In this document: positions 34,201 through 42,159 of the stretch, piece after piece | How positions within the stretch are numbered: the first letter of the stretch is position 1 | Layout of the letters: every line of letters begins with the position of its first letter | Origin: an uncultured Eubacteriales bacterium | Lineage (GTDB): Bacteria > Bacillota > Clostridia > Oscillospirales > Acutalibacteraceae | Reading direction: 5' to 3' | Length of the DNA stretch: 64,000 bases | NCBI GenBank assembly: GCA_934489735.1 | Contig: CAKSSR010000011.1 | Span: 1 to 64,000, forward strand | Notes under the pieces: model-generated | What the model saw: the letters and a program-made list of their open reading frames with translations, nothing else | Told to the model about the DNA's origin: nothing | The model's database searches: none | Position numbers and translations under genes: made by a program

Positions 34201-36135
34201 CACAGCATACATGTAGTATGTCCCTGCGTCCAATACAGTTCCTTGCTCCCACTTTGTTCCATTTGAATTATTCCCCTCGGTATTGTAATAGTAAGTAATC
34301 TTAGGACTCTCTTCCAATCCAGAAGCATCAATAATAGTCGGTTCATTCACTGTTCCTCCATATGTATAATCAACTATTGCAACTTGTATATTGCTTCTTA
34401 CCGCCTTCTTTATCTCAAATTCATCTTCCACCGTATATGATTGATGATTGTTCAAATTCGTTAAGGTTACTATTGCTTTGTATTTTCCTAATTCTGTTGG
34501 GGAAATTATTGTTCCTCCATAATTCGTTCCATCTATTCCGACATAGGTAGTATCACCTATTTTAATATCATCGCCAAAAACACTTGAAATTCCATTATCT
34601 ATTGTTACACCTGCATACGGCTTTCCAGAGTATTCCACATCATTGGCTGTAAGTTCTAAATATGCTTCGTTTTTTCCGTGAACCTTACAGTCTACAACAA
34701 ATTTATTACCATCAATAGAATATTTAAAATCATGCTCATTATACAAATATAAACATTTCTCACCAGCATCATACCTAATGGAATAGTTACTATTGTTAGG
34801 TTCTACTTTTTGAAGTATATCTTCATTCATACCCTCTGCAGTAATCTGACGACTTTCACCAAATTTCAGATCACCTAATATATAAACCTTTATTTTTTTA
34901 TTCCTATTGTACTCAGATGGATCAAATACTTGCCCTGTGTTTAGAAAAATATCAACCTCTCTATCACTAAATTCTACATTTCCTACTTTACAACTATTTC
35001 CTCCAAGCTGATATATTCCAGTTCTACTGCTAATGGTCCCGCCATTAACAATTAAATCTCCTTTTTCTTGATATATTGCACACTGGCTTCCCCCTGAAAG
35101 TTTTGTACTACCTTTAATAGTTAAACTCCCTCCTTTTTGGGATATCACAAAATATCCCCCCCCTGAAAGTGTGCCACCTGTAATTTGTGTTTCTCCTTCT
35201 AACCCAAGTACACATGTTCCTTTAGAATAGATTTCACCGTCACTCGCAACACTAATTGTTAAATTTCCTCCTCCTTGAACTATTGCACACTGGCTTCCCC
35301 CTGAAAGTTTTGTACTACCTTTAATAGTTAAACTTCCTCCTTTTTGGAATATCAAACACTTAGTTGTCTCTGAAAGTATTCTACATCCATCAATGATCAA
35401 GTTCCCATTTGTTTGAGATATTATACATTCTGCAGAACCTGAATTAATAAAATTACAATTATTTAATTCAACATTCGCATTTGCGCCAATATACAAAATA
35501 TTACTACCTAAAAAACCAGAATTACCCTCACATTCAATCTGCAATTTTTCACATTTCTTTTGCACATCGATAAATCCTCCATGTCCAGCCGCTATTTTAC
35601 TTATTTCAATGCTTCCTACAATCTTTAAAACAACCTTCTCTTCAGTATTTATAATTATTGAACCGTTGTAAGTTCCGCTCTCTAATTGATAAGTCCCTCC
35701 TGTATCTATCGAATATATCCCTCCTGTTAAACTACTTGGGGTAATAGTCGTTATACCTTCATTCGAATTTGTAGCAGCGCCTGTACCCCCCCCCGATAGG
35801 TTATTGTCGCATGGTTCAAGCGAGTCTTCCAGTTGTTTATCTTTATTTATCTGTTCCTTTTCAGATGATTTATAAATTTCATCTTTTTTATCATCTTGTA
35901 ATAGTTTAGATTCTTCTATGGCTGTTGGAGGGTGAATTTTATCTTGCAACAACTTAATATTATCCAGTTGTTTACTTACAATTTTGTTCTCTATGTCATA
36001 CATTTTCTCTTGGCTGTCATTACTTTTTTCGATCTGCGTCATATTATTCAAATCATCTTCTGCAAGCACGGTTGAAGATGCTATAGAAATAGTAGTCGTA
36101 AAGACAAGCATGTTTACTAAAAGTTTCTTTTTCAT
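31297..36135 (-). CDS. Large cell-surface repeat protein with phase-variation tracts
   Basis: 1612 residues. A signal peptide (MKKKLLVNMLVFTTTISIASS...LAE) is followed by an acidic region (25-110) and a beta-helix-like part rich in GG-x-LTI-x-GS-TKLSGGS repeats (about 130-390). Then come MBG/YDG-type Ig-like modules, each with AGxYxxxxx..YxxYxxxA strands (about 480-880, 1200-1350), and two modules with the CTEKGERTYKAEV pattern common in gut Clostridia (about 1370-1530). The C-terminus has TDN..NPLSY, a hydrophobic helix and RKSKDGR. This looks like a sortase-type anchor, although the LPxTG is not recognisable. Two poly-G runs (9 and 8 G) lie within the coding sequence. It is transcribed alone. 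Adhesion is a reasonable guess only. Confidence 0.9.
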   Translation of the reverse strand: MKKKLLVNMLVFTTTISIASSTVLAEDDLNNMTQIEKSNDSQEKMYDIENKIVSKQLDNIKLLQDKIHPPTAIEESKLLQDDKKDEIYKSSEKEQINKDKQLEDSLEPCDNNLSGGGTGAATNSNEGITTITPSSLTGGIYSIDTGGTYQLESGTYNGSIIINTEEKVVLKIVGSIEISKIAAGHGGFIDVQKKCEKLQIECEGNSGFLGSNILYIGANANVELNNCNFINSGSAECIISQTNGNLIIDGCRILSETTKCLIFQKGGSLTIKGSTKLSGGSQCAIVQGGGNLTISVASDGEIYSKGTCVLGLEGETQITGGTLSGGGYFVISQKGGSLTIKGSTKLSGGSQCAIYQEKGDLIVNGGTISSRTGIYQLGGNSCKVGNVEFSDREVDIFLNTGQVFDPSEYNRNKKIKVYILGDLKFGESRQITAEGMNEDILQKVEPNNSNYSIRYDAGEKCLYLYNEHDFKYSIDGNKFVVDCKVHGKNEAYLELTANDVEYSGKPYAGVTIDNGISSVFGDDIKIGDTTYVGIDGTNYGGTIISPTELGKYKAIVTLTNLNNHQSYTVEDEFEIKKAVRSNIQVAIVDYTYGGTVNEPTIIDASGLEESPKITYYYNTEGNNSNGTKWEQGTVLDAGTYYMYAVVEETAHYEKFTTDAVEFNVEEATMEGISADNIKKTYDGKEVGISVNVGGLKSAKITYGTDGEIYDSDESPKYKNAGSYTVYYKVELKNYKNYEGSAKITIAPKNIYAELAANDKTYDGNVNATIKDENLPTYVGEEELIITGAKGTFKDSSAGDNKEVTIDIGDVEVTGNAVDASNYNLTYNTKTTANIKKKKLETIKWSNTELIYTGKEQSVTVKSVEGLVGKDTTGEVTYENNTGTEVNEYNAKVISIDNNNYQLPDKTETKWSIKYWEGCGINISGKKIGNWYKDNATVAPSETGCKISEDNGGSWKDDIKISTTCELKYRLKQEGTNYISEEKREIINIDSKNPTGSIKTLSGSYQKEFKDRLNSTGFKYFFKNNVDIQITGSDDQESGIKTIEYQKVAEGESFDKDKNWTDCTHGSNVNIKASEKFVIYARITDNVDHITIINSDGIVVYQDATGSCSEEYERGSDSDLTTGIKVNGNKVKSIVAGGTSLNDSDYDIKSDTLILKSEYLKNLKAGNYEFEVNYDPCGETYQNGDRPNSSIVNLSVSKKEGQVSDISDISKIYNKESVQKPSFRTTNNNEPKIEYKKKDADDATYSEKQPFEYGNYIVRITVEEDDDYTKAVGTKEFAIKKAKAKIVVEDKLKHIETNDPKFTYSLEGLFDGDNIENIELTRNEGEEAGNYNITASFTKPKNYDVLVEGGKLTIEGHTKPSNPVEENTKNATCTENGYYDEVYYCTKKECQKELERIRVDTPAIGHDYKEPVFKWSKNSEGNEVAEAEIECNNDKSHRWTKECQVTIEKEVPATCTEKGERTYKAEVEFNGRTYTDTKIEEIPAKGHNYGEPVFEWNASCTSVKAILICINDKNHVEVRNSDDGEIKIESRIIKKPTGKQKGKAEYKATFVFDGKLYESVKILDISGDNNQRNNEKTFVNTTDNFNPLSYIILLATSLLSIISLSIRKSKDGR
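35074..35354 (-). repeat. Direct 74-bp repeat pair in the surface-protein gene
   Basis: 35074-35147 and 35281-35354 are identical except at two positions and are 207 bp apart, an exact multiple of three. They encode the GSLTIKGSTKLSGGSQCAI motif twice, so in-frame recombination could remove one beta-helix block. Confidence 0.9.
35156..35163 (-). repeat. G8 homopolymer tract in the surface-protein gene
   Basis: Eight G on the coding strand encode part of LSGGGYF. A run of this length is very unusual in AT-rich DNA and prone to slippage. Confidence 0.9.
35786..35794 (-). repeat. G9 homopolymer tract in the surface-protein gene
   Basis: Nine G on the coding strand encode the GGG of LSGGGTG near residue 115, shortly after the signal peptide. 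A change of one or two G would shift the frame early in the gene. Confidence 0.95.
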
Positions 36136-36160
36136 AGCTTTTCCTCATCATTTCATTAAA

Positions 36161-36188
36161 TTTATAATATATTTTCAGTAAATCTCAA
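36161..36188 (-). promoter_or_regulatory. Probable promoter of the surface-protein gene
   Basis: On the minus strand TTGAGA, 16-base spacer, TATAAA, about 25 nt before the start codon. The rest of 36189-36462 holds no gene I can support. Confidence 0.4.
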
Positions 36189-36462
36189 GCAATCTAATTA
36201 ATCTATATATATAATTAACTTGAACAATACGATAATTATATACATATTCCTACTTAAAGTAAATATATTTTAATAAATTCGTAGATTTATATAACAAAAC
36301 GCATACTAAACTTGTTTTAAACGACCAAAAAATACATTTAGTATACATTTTTTTCAAAGGAATATTTAATTCAGAAAGCAAAATATCTGCGCAGGCTAAA
36401 AGTTGCAAGTCTAATGCAATACAGATAAAGCCCACCATCTAAAAGAAAGCTGGCAATTGTCA

Positions 36463-36696
36463 CTATTTCAAATATTTATCCTTAATATACTTATAATTCT
36501 TTTTAATTTTTATTAACGAGCAGTATCTCTTAGTATAATCTTTCAAACATAAATCATTTGAGCAGCTTGCCCATTTGTTTGACTCATCTTCCATAAGGCT
36601 ATCATCCTGCCATCCACAGGAGGGACAAATTTCGTTTGATGATCTATTGCTAAACTCATGCTTCCCACAGACTGGACATAAGATATATTTATTCAT
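36463..36696 (-). CDS. Small CPCC-type cysteine-rich zinc protein
   Basis: 77 residues from the ATG at 36696, which has GGGAGAAAG before it; the longer frame to 36762 has no site. Two CxxC pairs, CPVCGKHEF (about residues 7-15) and CPSCGWQDD (about 24-32), are the rubredoxin-like zinc ribbon of CPCC-domain proteins. A Lys/Tyr-rich tail follows. Function is unknown. It stands alone between the surface-protein gene and the ylxM-ffh leader. Confidence 0.8.
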   Translation of the reverse strand: MNKYILCPVCGKHEFSNRSSNEICPSCGWQDDSLMEDESNKWASCSNDLCLKDYTKRYCSLIKIKKNYKYIKDKYLK

Positions 36697-36873
36697 GCAT
36701 CTTTCTCCCATCATTAAAGCATTATTATCGAGTTCCAGACATAATGTGATATAAGAATACAAATTTTAATATCAACTTACCGATTATGTTAAGAAATAAT
36801 ATACTAGTAATGATATAATATAGAGAAACAGATGCAAATATTTAAAATTTTTCAAAGTAAATTTAAGTTTTAC

Positions 36874-36902
36874 TTGACAGATTGAAAGAAAAGTTATATA
36901 CT
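36874..36902 (+). promoter_or_regulatory. Consensus sigma-A promoter upstream of the ylxM-ffh region
   Basis: TTGACA, 17-base spacer, TATACT. It lies 690 nt before ylxM, so it drives either a small RNA or a very long leader. Confidence 0.75.
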
Positions 36903-36908
36903 ATTAGT

Positions 36909-37020
36909 ATGCTGTAAAGGATAAGACTTTACAAATATAGGTAAAAGGTCTTCTTCCTTTAGAAATTAGATGGACGGTACAAGAATAAACTACCGGCCAT
37001 TAATAAGTTTTTTAATAGTA
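36909..37020 (+). ncRNA. Candidate structured leader or small RNA
   Basis: Just after the promoter, TGTAAAG/CTTTACA form a 7-bp hairpin. Further on, GGACGGTA pairs with TACCGGCC (8 bp, one mismatch), followed shortly by AAGTTTTTTAATA, a terminator-like end. The 139-bp mobile element inserted 8 bp after this end. No known RNA family is recognised; an SRP RNA tetraloop region was looked for and not found. Confidence 0.4.
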
Positions 37021-37028
37021 ATTTGACT

Positions 37029-37167
37029 AGAAACGACCACGCACACTCGTGACTTTAGTTATGAGTTAGTGGAAGAACCGTAGGAACTACGGGGATAGCT
37101 TGGTAAATATCTTTCCGTTAGGAGAGAGTTCCCAAGAACCCTGCGACTTTAGTCGTGGGAGGTTCAG
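37029..37167 (+). mobile_element. 139-bp IS200/IS605-derived mini-element, copy A
   Basis: Starts AGAAACGACC and ends GGTTCAG. A left hairpin (ACTCGTGAC..TTTA..GTTATGAGT) and a right hairpin (CGAC-TTTA-GTCG inside CCC/GGG) share the core GACTTTAGT. The right part (GTTCCCAAGAACCC...GTGGGAGGTTCA) resembles the 3' end of IS605-family elements, where TnpB omega RNA ends. The left flank is TTGACT. It carries no open frame. Identical to copy B; one base different from C and D. Confidence 0.9.
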
Positions 37168-37591
37168 TTAGGCAAGCTATATGATATTTGCACGATTATT
37201 ATTGGTAAAAACAAAGAATTGAAACAGAAGGCAAACCCTTCAAAGAGAATATCTTAAAAAAGCTTTGAATATTATTTCATGCTTTTAATATTTCTTATAA
37301 CATTGCGGTGCAAATAGCAAGATGATACCGAAGAGTCAGGAAGTCAAAGAAAAAAGCATAAGTTACAATGCAGAATATCAAAAAAAGACAAAAAACGAGG
37401 AAGGGGGACGTTATTGCAAGACTAAGAATATTTTCAAAAGTTAAAAGCGATTTTTAAAGATAGATAGCCGATTGAATGTCATATCAGGCAACGGATAAGG
37501 CTTTTTAATCAAAATCGAGTGCAACGGAAGAAAGTAGGACAGAAAAGTTATAATTTATGACTTTTTGGAAGTTTTCAGTAACGGTAATACT
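37168..37591 (+). other. Long gene-free stretch before ylxM
   Basis: About 420 nt with no supported gene. A possible stem CGGT/ACCG at 37305-37330 and purine-rich runs are seen. It may be the 5' untranslated part of the ylxM-ffh message. Confidence 0.5.
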
Positions 37592-37954
37592 ATGCCAAAG
37601 AATATGGAAGTATCACTTTTAATGGACTTTTATAAAGATATACTAACAAAGAAGCAGCAGAAAGTAATGGAATTATATTATAATGAGGACTTTTCTTTTA
37701 CAGAAATTGCTCAGATGATAGGGATTACTCGTCAAGGTGTTTATGATATTCTAAAAAGATCTGAAGCCCAGATTTACCAATTAGAAGACAAGTTATCTTT
37801 ATTTAAGAAATTTAAAGGTGTTAAGCATGACGTTCTTGATATATTAATCGACATAGACAAGATAGACAATGAGAACAAGAAATTATTTAAATCAGATAGT
37901 ATTGATAAATACGTAAGCGATATAAGAGAGAAAGTAAAAAACTTGAGTAGTTGA
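37592..37954 (+). CDS. ylxM: YlxM-type HTH protein, SRP-associated
   Basis: 120 residues from the ATG at 37592; the ribosome-binding site is weak, and a TTG at 37565 is possible but less like the family. Sigma-70 region-4-like HTH: LTKKQQKVMELYYNEDFSFTEIAQMIGITRQGVYDILKRSE (about 16-57), then a helical tail. YlxM proteins bind SRP components and are nearly always encoded just before ffh, as here (10 nt gap). Confidence 0.93.
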   Translation: MPKNMEVSLLMDFYKDILTKKQQKVMELYYNEDFSFTEIAQMIGITRQGVYDILKRSEAQIYQLEDKLSLFKKFKGVKHDVLDILIDIDKIDNENKKLFKSDSIDKYVSDIREKVKNLSS

Positions 37955-37964
37955 GGTGCATACG

Positions 37965-39302
37965 ATGGCATTTGAAAGTTTGTCAGAGAAGTTATCAGCA
38001 GTATTTAAAAGGCTGAGATCAAAAGGAAAATTATCAGAACCAGATGTAAAGGAAGCTATGAGAGAAGTCAGATTAGCATTACTTGAAGCAGACGTAAATT
38101 ACAAAGTGGCGAAAGACTTCACCAAAAGGGTATCTGAACGAGCAGTAGGTTCAGAAGTTATGGAAAGTTTAACTCCTGCTCAGATGGTGGTGAAGATAGT
38201 TAACGAAGAATTAATTGAATTGATGGGAAAGACTCAAGAAAGACTAAACATGCCATCAAAACCTCCTGCAGTTGTAATGCTATGCGGGTTACAGGGGTCA
38301 GGAAAAACGACTCATGCAGGCAAACTTGCATACATGTTAAAAAAAAGTGGACATAGACCATTACTAACTGCTTGCGACATATATCGTCCAGCTGCGATCA
38401 CTCAACTAAAAGTATTGGGAGACAAGATATCTGTTCCGATATTTGAACGAGGAGAAGAAGATCCTGTAGAAACAGCAGAGCTATCTGTTAGGCATGCCAA
38501 GGATTATGGATATGACATTGTAATAATTGACACTGCCGGCAGACTTCATATAGACGAAGTTTTAATGGACGAATTAAAAAGGATGGAAGAAGCAATAAAC
38601 CCCACAGACATTTTACTAGTAGTCGATGCAATGACGGGTCAAGATGCTGTTAATGTAGCAAAGTCTTTTGATGACACTTTAGGAATTACTGGAGTGATTC
38701 TAACCAAACTGGACGGAGATACAAGAGGTGGAGCAGCTTTATCTGTCAGAGAAGTAACGGGCAAGCCGATAAAATTCTGCGGCATCGGGGAAAAGGTAGA
38801 AGATTTAGAGCAATTTTATCCAGACAGAATGGCATCAAGAATATTAGGCATGGGAGATGTTTTAAGCCTCATAGAGGACGTAGAAAAAAGCATCGATTTA
38901 AAGCAAGCCGAAAAGATGTCAAACAAATTAAGTAACAATGAGTTCGACTTCAATGACTTTTTAGAAATGACAGCTCAAATGAAGCGAATGGGACCAATGA
39001 AATCGATAATATCAAAGATCCCAGGTTTAGATAACAAAATCAAGGATGTTGACATAGACGACAGACAAATAGATAGAGTTTGTGCAATAATACTATCGAT
39101 GACTCCAAGGGAAAGGTCAAAGCCAAGCATAATCAATGCATCAAGAAAGAAAAGAATTGCCAGTGGAAGTGGTATGAAAGTGGAAGATGTCAACAAATTA
39201 CTCAAGCAATTTGATCAAATGCAAAAAGTTATAAAAACCATGGGAGTATTTAAGAAAAAGAAGAAAAAACCTTTCATGGGATTTAGAAATTTTAAAATTT
39301 AG
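37965..39302 (+). CDS. ffh: Signal recognition particle GTPase Ffh
   Basis: 445 residues from the ATG at 37965 with GAGGTG upstream. Ffh binds signal peptides and SRP RNA and delivers ribosomes to FtsY. N domain, then the G domain with GLQGSGKTTHAGKLA (P-loop), DTAGR and TKLDGDTRGG; then the Met-rich M domain (MTPRERSKPSIINASRKKRIASGSG is the RNA-binding part; cited here as MTPRER...KRIASGSG). The tail KKKKKPFMGFRNFKI is basic and slightly shorter than usual. It lies in the conserved ylxM-ffh-rpsP neighbourhood, here split by fic and tnpB. Confidence 0.96.
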   Translation: MAFESLSEKLSAVFKRLRSKGKLSEPDVKEAMREVRLALLEADVNYKVAKDFTKRVSERAVGSEVMESLTPAQMVVKIVNEELIELMGKTQERLNMPSKPPAVVMLCGLQGSGKTTHAGKLAYMLKKSGHRPLLTACDIYRPAAITQLKVLGDKISVPIFERGEEDPVETAELSVRHAKDYGYDIVIIDTAGRLHIDEVLMDELKRMEEAINPTDILLVVDAMTGQDAVNVAKSFDDTLGITGVILTKLDGDTRGGAALSVREVTGKPIKFCGIGEKVEDLEQFYPDRMASRILGMGDVLSLIEDVEKSIDLKQAEKMSNKLSNNEFDFNDFLEMTAQMKRMGPMKSIISKIPGLDNKIKDVDIDDRQIDRVCAIILSMTPRERSKPSIINASRKKRIASGSGMKVEDVNKLLKQFDQMQKVIKTMGVFKKKKKKPFMGFRNFKI

Positions 39303-39340
39303 TAGATAAAGAATTGCTTAAAATTAAGGTGACGTTAGAA

Positions 39341-40021
39341 ATGGTAAACAAACTATTGATACAAGAACAAAATATTCTTCTAGCCAAAAGGAAAATGGTA
39401 GAATATATTTACAGAAGTTCAGTCTTAGAAGGCATAAATGTAACATTTCATGAGACACAGGCTATCTTTGATGGCAAGTCAGTTGAAGGAATAAGCATAG
39501 ACGACATAAAAAAGATAAATAATCTAAAAAAGGCTTGGATGTTCTTGTTAGAAACCTTGGATAGAATTACAGATTTTGATTATCTAAGCCGGCTGAATAT
39601 GATAATTGGAAGCGAAGGAAGCATTTATGGCGCTGGGAAAGTAAGAGCATATGATGTGAGGATATCAGGCACAAAGTGGGTACCAAAGATTCCTTTTGAA
39701 TATGAAATAAGGAACGAAATGGCAGATATTTTAGAAATAACATCTACAACTGAAAGAGCCATCACATTAATGCTCTGGTGCATGCGCAGACAAATATTTA
39801 TAGATGGCAACAAACGTACTGCGATGATGATAGCAAATAAAGAAATGATAACAAATGGTGCAGGGATAATAAGCATACCGGATGAAAAGATAGAGGACTT
39901 TTACAAACTATTGATATCTTTTTACGAGAGCAATGACATGAACGAAATAAAGGAATTCGTATACGAGCATTGTATTGACGGAATCACTGATACTAATATG
40001 CAAATCGACGATATCGAGTAA
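39341..40021 (+). CDS. Fic-domain protein with altered catalytic histidine
   Basis: 226 residues; the ATG at 39341 has AAGGTG upstream. The Fic fold is recognised by QIFIDGNKRTAMMIANK at residue 151 onward. The usual motif is H-P/x-F-x-D/E-GN-G/K-R, and here the catalytic His is Gln. An N-terminal segment YRSSVLEGINVTFHETQAIFDG (short Fic-type helix) precedes it. Fic enzymes transfer AMP or other groups from nucleotides to protein hydroxyls; loss of the His normally stops this. It lies 38 nt after ffh and before tnpB, an unusual spot between ffh and rpsP. Confidence 0.85.
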   Translation: MVNKLLIQEQNILLAKRKMVEYIYRSSVLEGINVTFHETQAIFDGKSVEGISIDDIKKINNLKKAWMFLLETLDRITDFDYLSRLNMIIGSEGSIYGAGKVRAYDVRISGTKWVPKIPFEYEIRNEMADILEITSTTERAITLMLWCMRRQIFIDGNKRTAMMIANKEMITNGAGIISIPDEKIEDFYKLLISFYESNDMNEIKEFVYEHCIDGITDTNMQIDDIE

Positions 40022-40039
40022 GAAATGATAAGTTTTAAT

Positions 40040-40074
40040 AAGTCATCTGAAAAAGCAAAGCATAAAGATGACTT
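40040..40074 (+). repeat. 9-bp perfect inverted repeat before tnpB
   Basis: AAGTCATCT and AGATGACTT enclose 17 nt and end 27 nt before the tnpB start. It has no T-run, so it is not a clear terminator. It may be the left-end hairpin of the element or an mRNA control hairpin. Confidence 0.6.
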
Positions 40075-40101
40075 CACTAAGAAAGTGAGGAAATAAAAAT
40101 T

Positions 40102-41349
40102 ATGGATCTTGCATTGAAGCAAAGAATAGAACATTTATCAAAAGAAGAACAATTTATTTTAAGAGAGCTTTGCCATATAGCAAAAAATCTTATGAATGAA
40201 GCAGTGCACAATGCCCGCCAATGCTATTTTGAAGAAAAGAAAGACCTAGGATATGAAAAAAATTATCTTTTGTTAAAAAACGGTTTAAATTATAAGAAGC
40301 TTGATACCAATGTAGCAAATGGAATTATTAAGGAAGTAGACAATTTGTTCAAGAGTTTTTTTAAATCTTTAGAACTTGAAAAGAAAGAAGAGGATTCCAT
40401 TAACAATTGTCGACTACCAAGTTACTTATCGAAAGACGGTTTTGCCGCACTTATAATAGAACCTATCGAATTAGATGAAAATAAGATAACAGTTCCATAT
40501 TCAGACACGTTTAAAGAAAGATATAAACCCATCAAGATTAAAATGCCAGACGTTCTCATTGACAAATGCATAAAAAAAGTGAGAATCATTCCAAGATCGA
40601 AGGCAAAATTCTTTGAAATTCAGTATATTTATGAAAATCAATGCCTCAAGGAAAGCTCAAATAAGAATCGAGCACTGTCGATTGACCTCGGCATAAACAA
40701 TCTGGTCACAGCTGTATCAAATGAAGGAAGAAGTTTTATTATCGATGGAAGAAAATTAAAATCTATGAACCAGTGGTTTAACAAAGAGAACAATCGTTTA
40801 CAGATTATCAAGGATAAACAAAGGATCCAAGAGAAAATGACAAAGAATCAACGGGCACTAATAGAAAAAAGGAATAGACAAATTGGAGATTACATGGTTA
40901 AAGCTGCAAAAAAGATCATTGATTATTGCATTTTAAATGAAATTGGGATACTAGTGATAGGTTATGATGAAGCATTTTTAGATGTAAATAGTCAAGATAA
41001 TTCAGGCTTCTTTAATATTACTTACGGCCAATTATATCTGAGGCTAGAACATCTTTGCAAATTGAATAATATTATATTTGTAAAGCAAGAGGAAAGCTAC
41101 ACATCAACGGCATCATTTTGGGACAAAGATGAAATCCCTGTTTACAGTGCTGACAACAACCAGGAATCGTATAGTTTCAGTGGAGAACGTATAAAGCGAG
41201 GCTTGTATAAGACCGCCAATGGGATGTTATTGAATGCCGATTTGAATGGCGCATTAAACATTTTAAAGAAAAGTAACGTTGTGAGCTTAGATACTCTATA
41301 CGGTAGGGGCGAAGTGGATACGCCCGTAAGAATAAGGATTGACAAGTGA
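40102..41349 (+). CDS. tnpB: TnpB-family RNA-guided nuclease (orphan)
   Basis: 415 residues, full length. The RuvC catalytic triad is present: Asp195 (SIDLGINN), Glu290 (VIGYDEAF) and Asp380 (NADLNGA). The zinc-finger position reads YTSTASFWDKDEIPVY, so the CxxC cysteines are absent; a cysteine-free class of TnpB like this exists. The tail GRGEVDTPVRIRI is the family end. No tnpA is nearby. After the stop only a short match to the right end seen at 22045-22136 remains (GACTTGG, AAACTTCTT) and no GTTCAC terminus is found, so the guide-RNA scaffold seems deleted. It interrupts ffh-rpsP with fic. Confidence 0.93.
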   Translation: MDLALKQRIEHLSKEEQFILRELCHIAKNLMNEAVHNARQCYFEEKKDLGYEKNYLLLKNGLNYKKLDTNVANGIIKEVDNLFKSFFKSLELEKKEEDSINNCRLPSYLSKDGFAALIIEPIELDENKITVPYSDTFKERYKPIKIKMPDVLIDKCIKKVRIIPRSKAKFFEIQYIYENQCLKESSNKNRALSIDLGINNLVTAVSNEGRSFIIDGRKLKSMNQWFNKENNRLQIIKDKQRIQEKMTKNQRALIEKRNRQIGDYMVKAAKKIIDYCILNEIGILVIGYDEAFLDVNSQDNSGFFNITYGQLYLRLEHLCKLNNIIFVKQEESYTSTASFWDKDEIPVYSADNNQESYSFSGERIKRGLYKTANGMLLNADLNGALNILKKSNVVSLDTLYGRGEVDTPVRIRIDK

Positions 41350-41598
41350 TAAAGACTTGGCATTAAACTTCTTAAATGGATATAATGATATTCTAAAGTT
41401 TTCGTAAAAAAAATGAAGGCATTCCACTAAAAGATCGAAAAAGAATTAGAAATTTTAGGACTTATTTAGGTTAGATTAAGTTCTGGAAGAGTTGCTATGT
41501 AAATTTTATTGAAAATGAAAGCATAGTAATGAAATTTCAAAAGAAAGATGTGGCAAAAATAGCCGCAAATTTAAATTTTTTTATAAGAGGTGAACGTC

Positions 41599-41841
41599 GT
41601 GCCAGTAAAAATTAGATTACGTAGAGTAGGCGCAAAGAAAGCTCCATGTTATCGTATAGTGGTAGCTGATTCAAGATTTCCACGTGATGGGAGATTCATA
41701 GAAGAAATAGGATTTTATGATCCAATGAAAGAACCTGCTGTTGTTAAAGTAAATGAAGAAAAGATTAAACAATGGTTGTCCAATGGAGCTCAACCAACTG
41801 ATACCGTAAAATCTTTACTAAAGAAGAATAATATTATTTAG
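41599..41841 (+). CDS. rpsP: 30S ribosomal protein S16
   Basis: 80 residues from the GTG at 41599 with AGAGGTG upstream: MPVKIRLRRVGAKKAPCYRIV, then SRFPRDGRFIEEIGFYDP, all standard. It is the next conserved gene after ffh in this cluster. Confidence 0.97.
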   Translation: MPVKIRLRRVGAKKAPCYRIVVADSRFPRDGRFIEEIGFYDPMKEPAVVKVNEEKIKQWLSNGAQPTDTVKSLLKKNNII

Positions 41842-41863
41842 TTTATAGACGAGGTGTCAAGAT

Positions 41864-42097
41864 TTGAAAGAGTTATTAAAAACAATTGTTACTGCACTGG
41901 TAGAGAATCCAGACAAAATAACAGTAGAAGAAGATACATCTTCTGAAGACGGAGTTATATTATATACTTTAAAAGTAGCAGAAAGTGATATGGGAAGAGT
42001 TATCGGCAAGCAAGGTCGTATTGCCAAGGCTATAAGAAAAATCATGAGAGCAACTGCTAATAAACAAGGGAAATTAGTTCAGGTTAATATAATTTAA
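41864..42097 (+). CDS. khpA: KH-domain RNA-binding protein KhpA
   Basis: 77 residues, TTG start after GAGGTG. The single KH domain has the VIGKQGRIAKAIRKIM GxxG loop (about residues 45-60). KhpA, with KhpB, affects cell elongation and RNA regulation in Firmicutes. It lies 22 nt after rpsP. Confidence 0.95.
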   Translation: MKELLKTIVTALVENPDKITVEEDTSSEDGVILYTLKVAESDMGRVIGKQGRIAKAIRKIMRATANKQGKLVQVNII

Positions 42098-42159
42098 AGA
42101 GATTCATAATTTTAGGACTAAAGTAATTAGAATCATAAGAATTATATCAAGAGGACATT

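Noticed and set aside
36250..36438. 62-codon hydrophobic open frame on the minus strand
   Set aside because: No ribosome site and no promoter; composition is that of AT-rich spacer.
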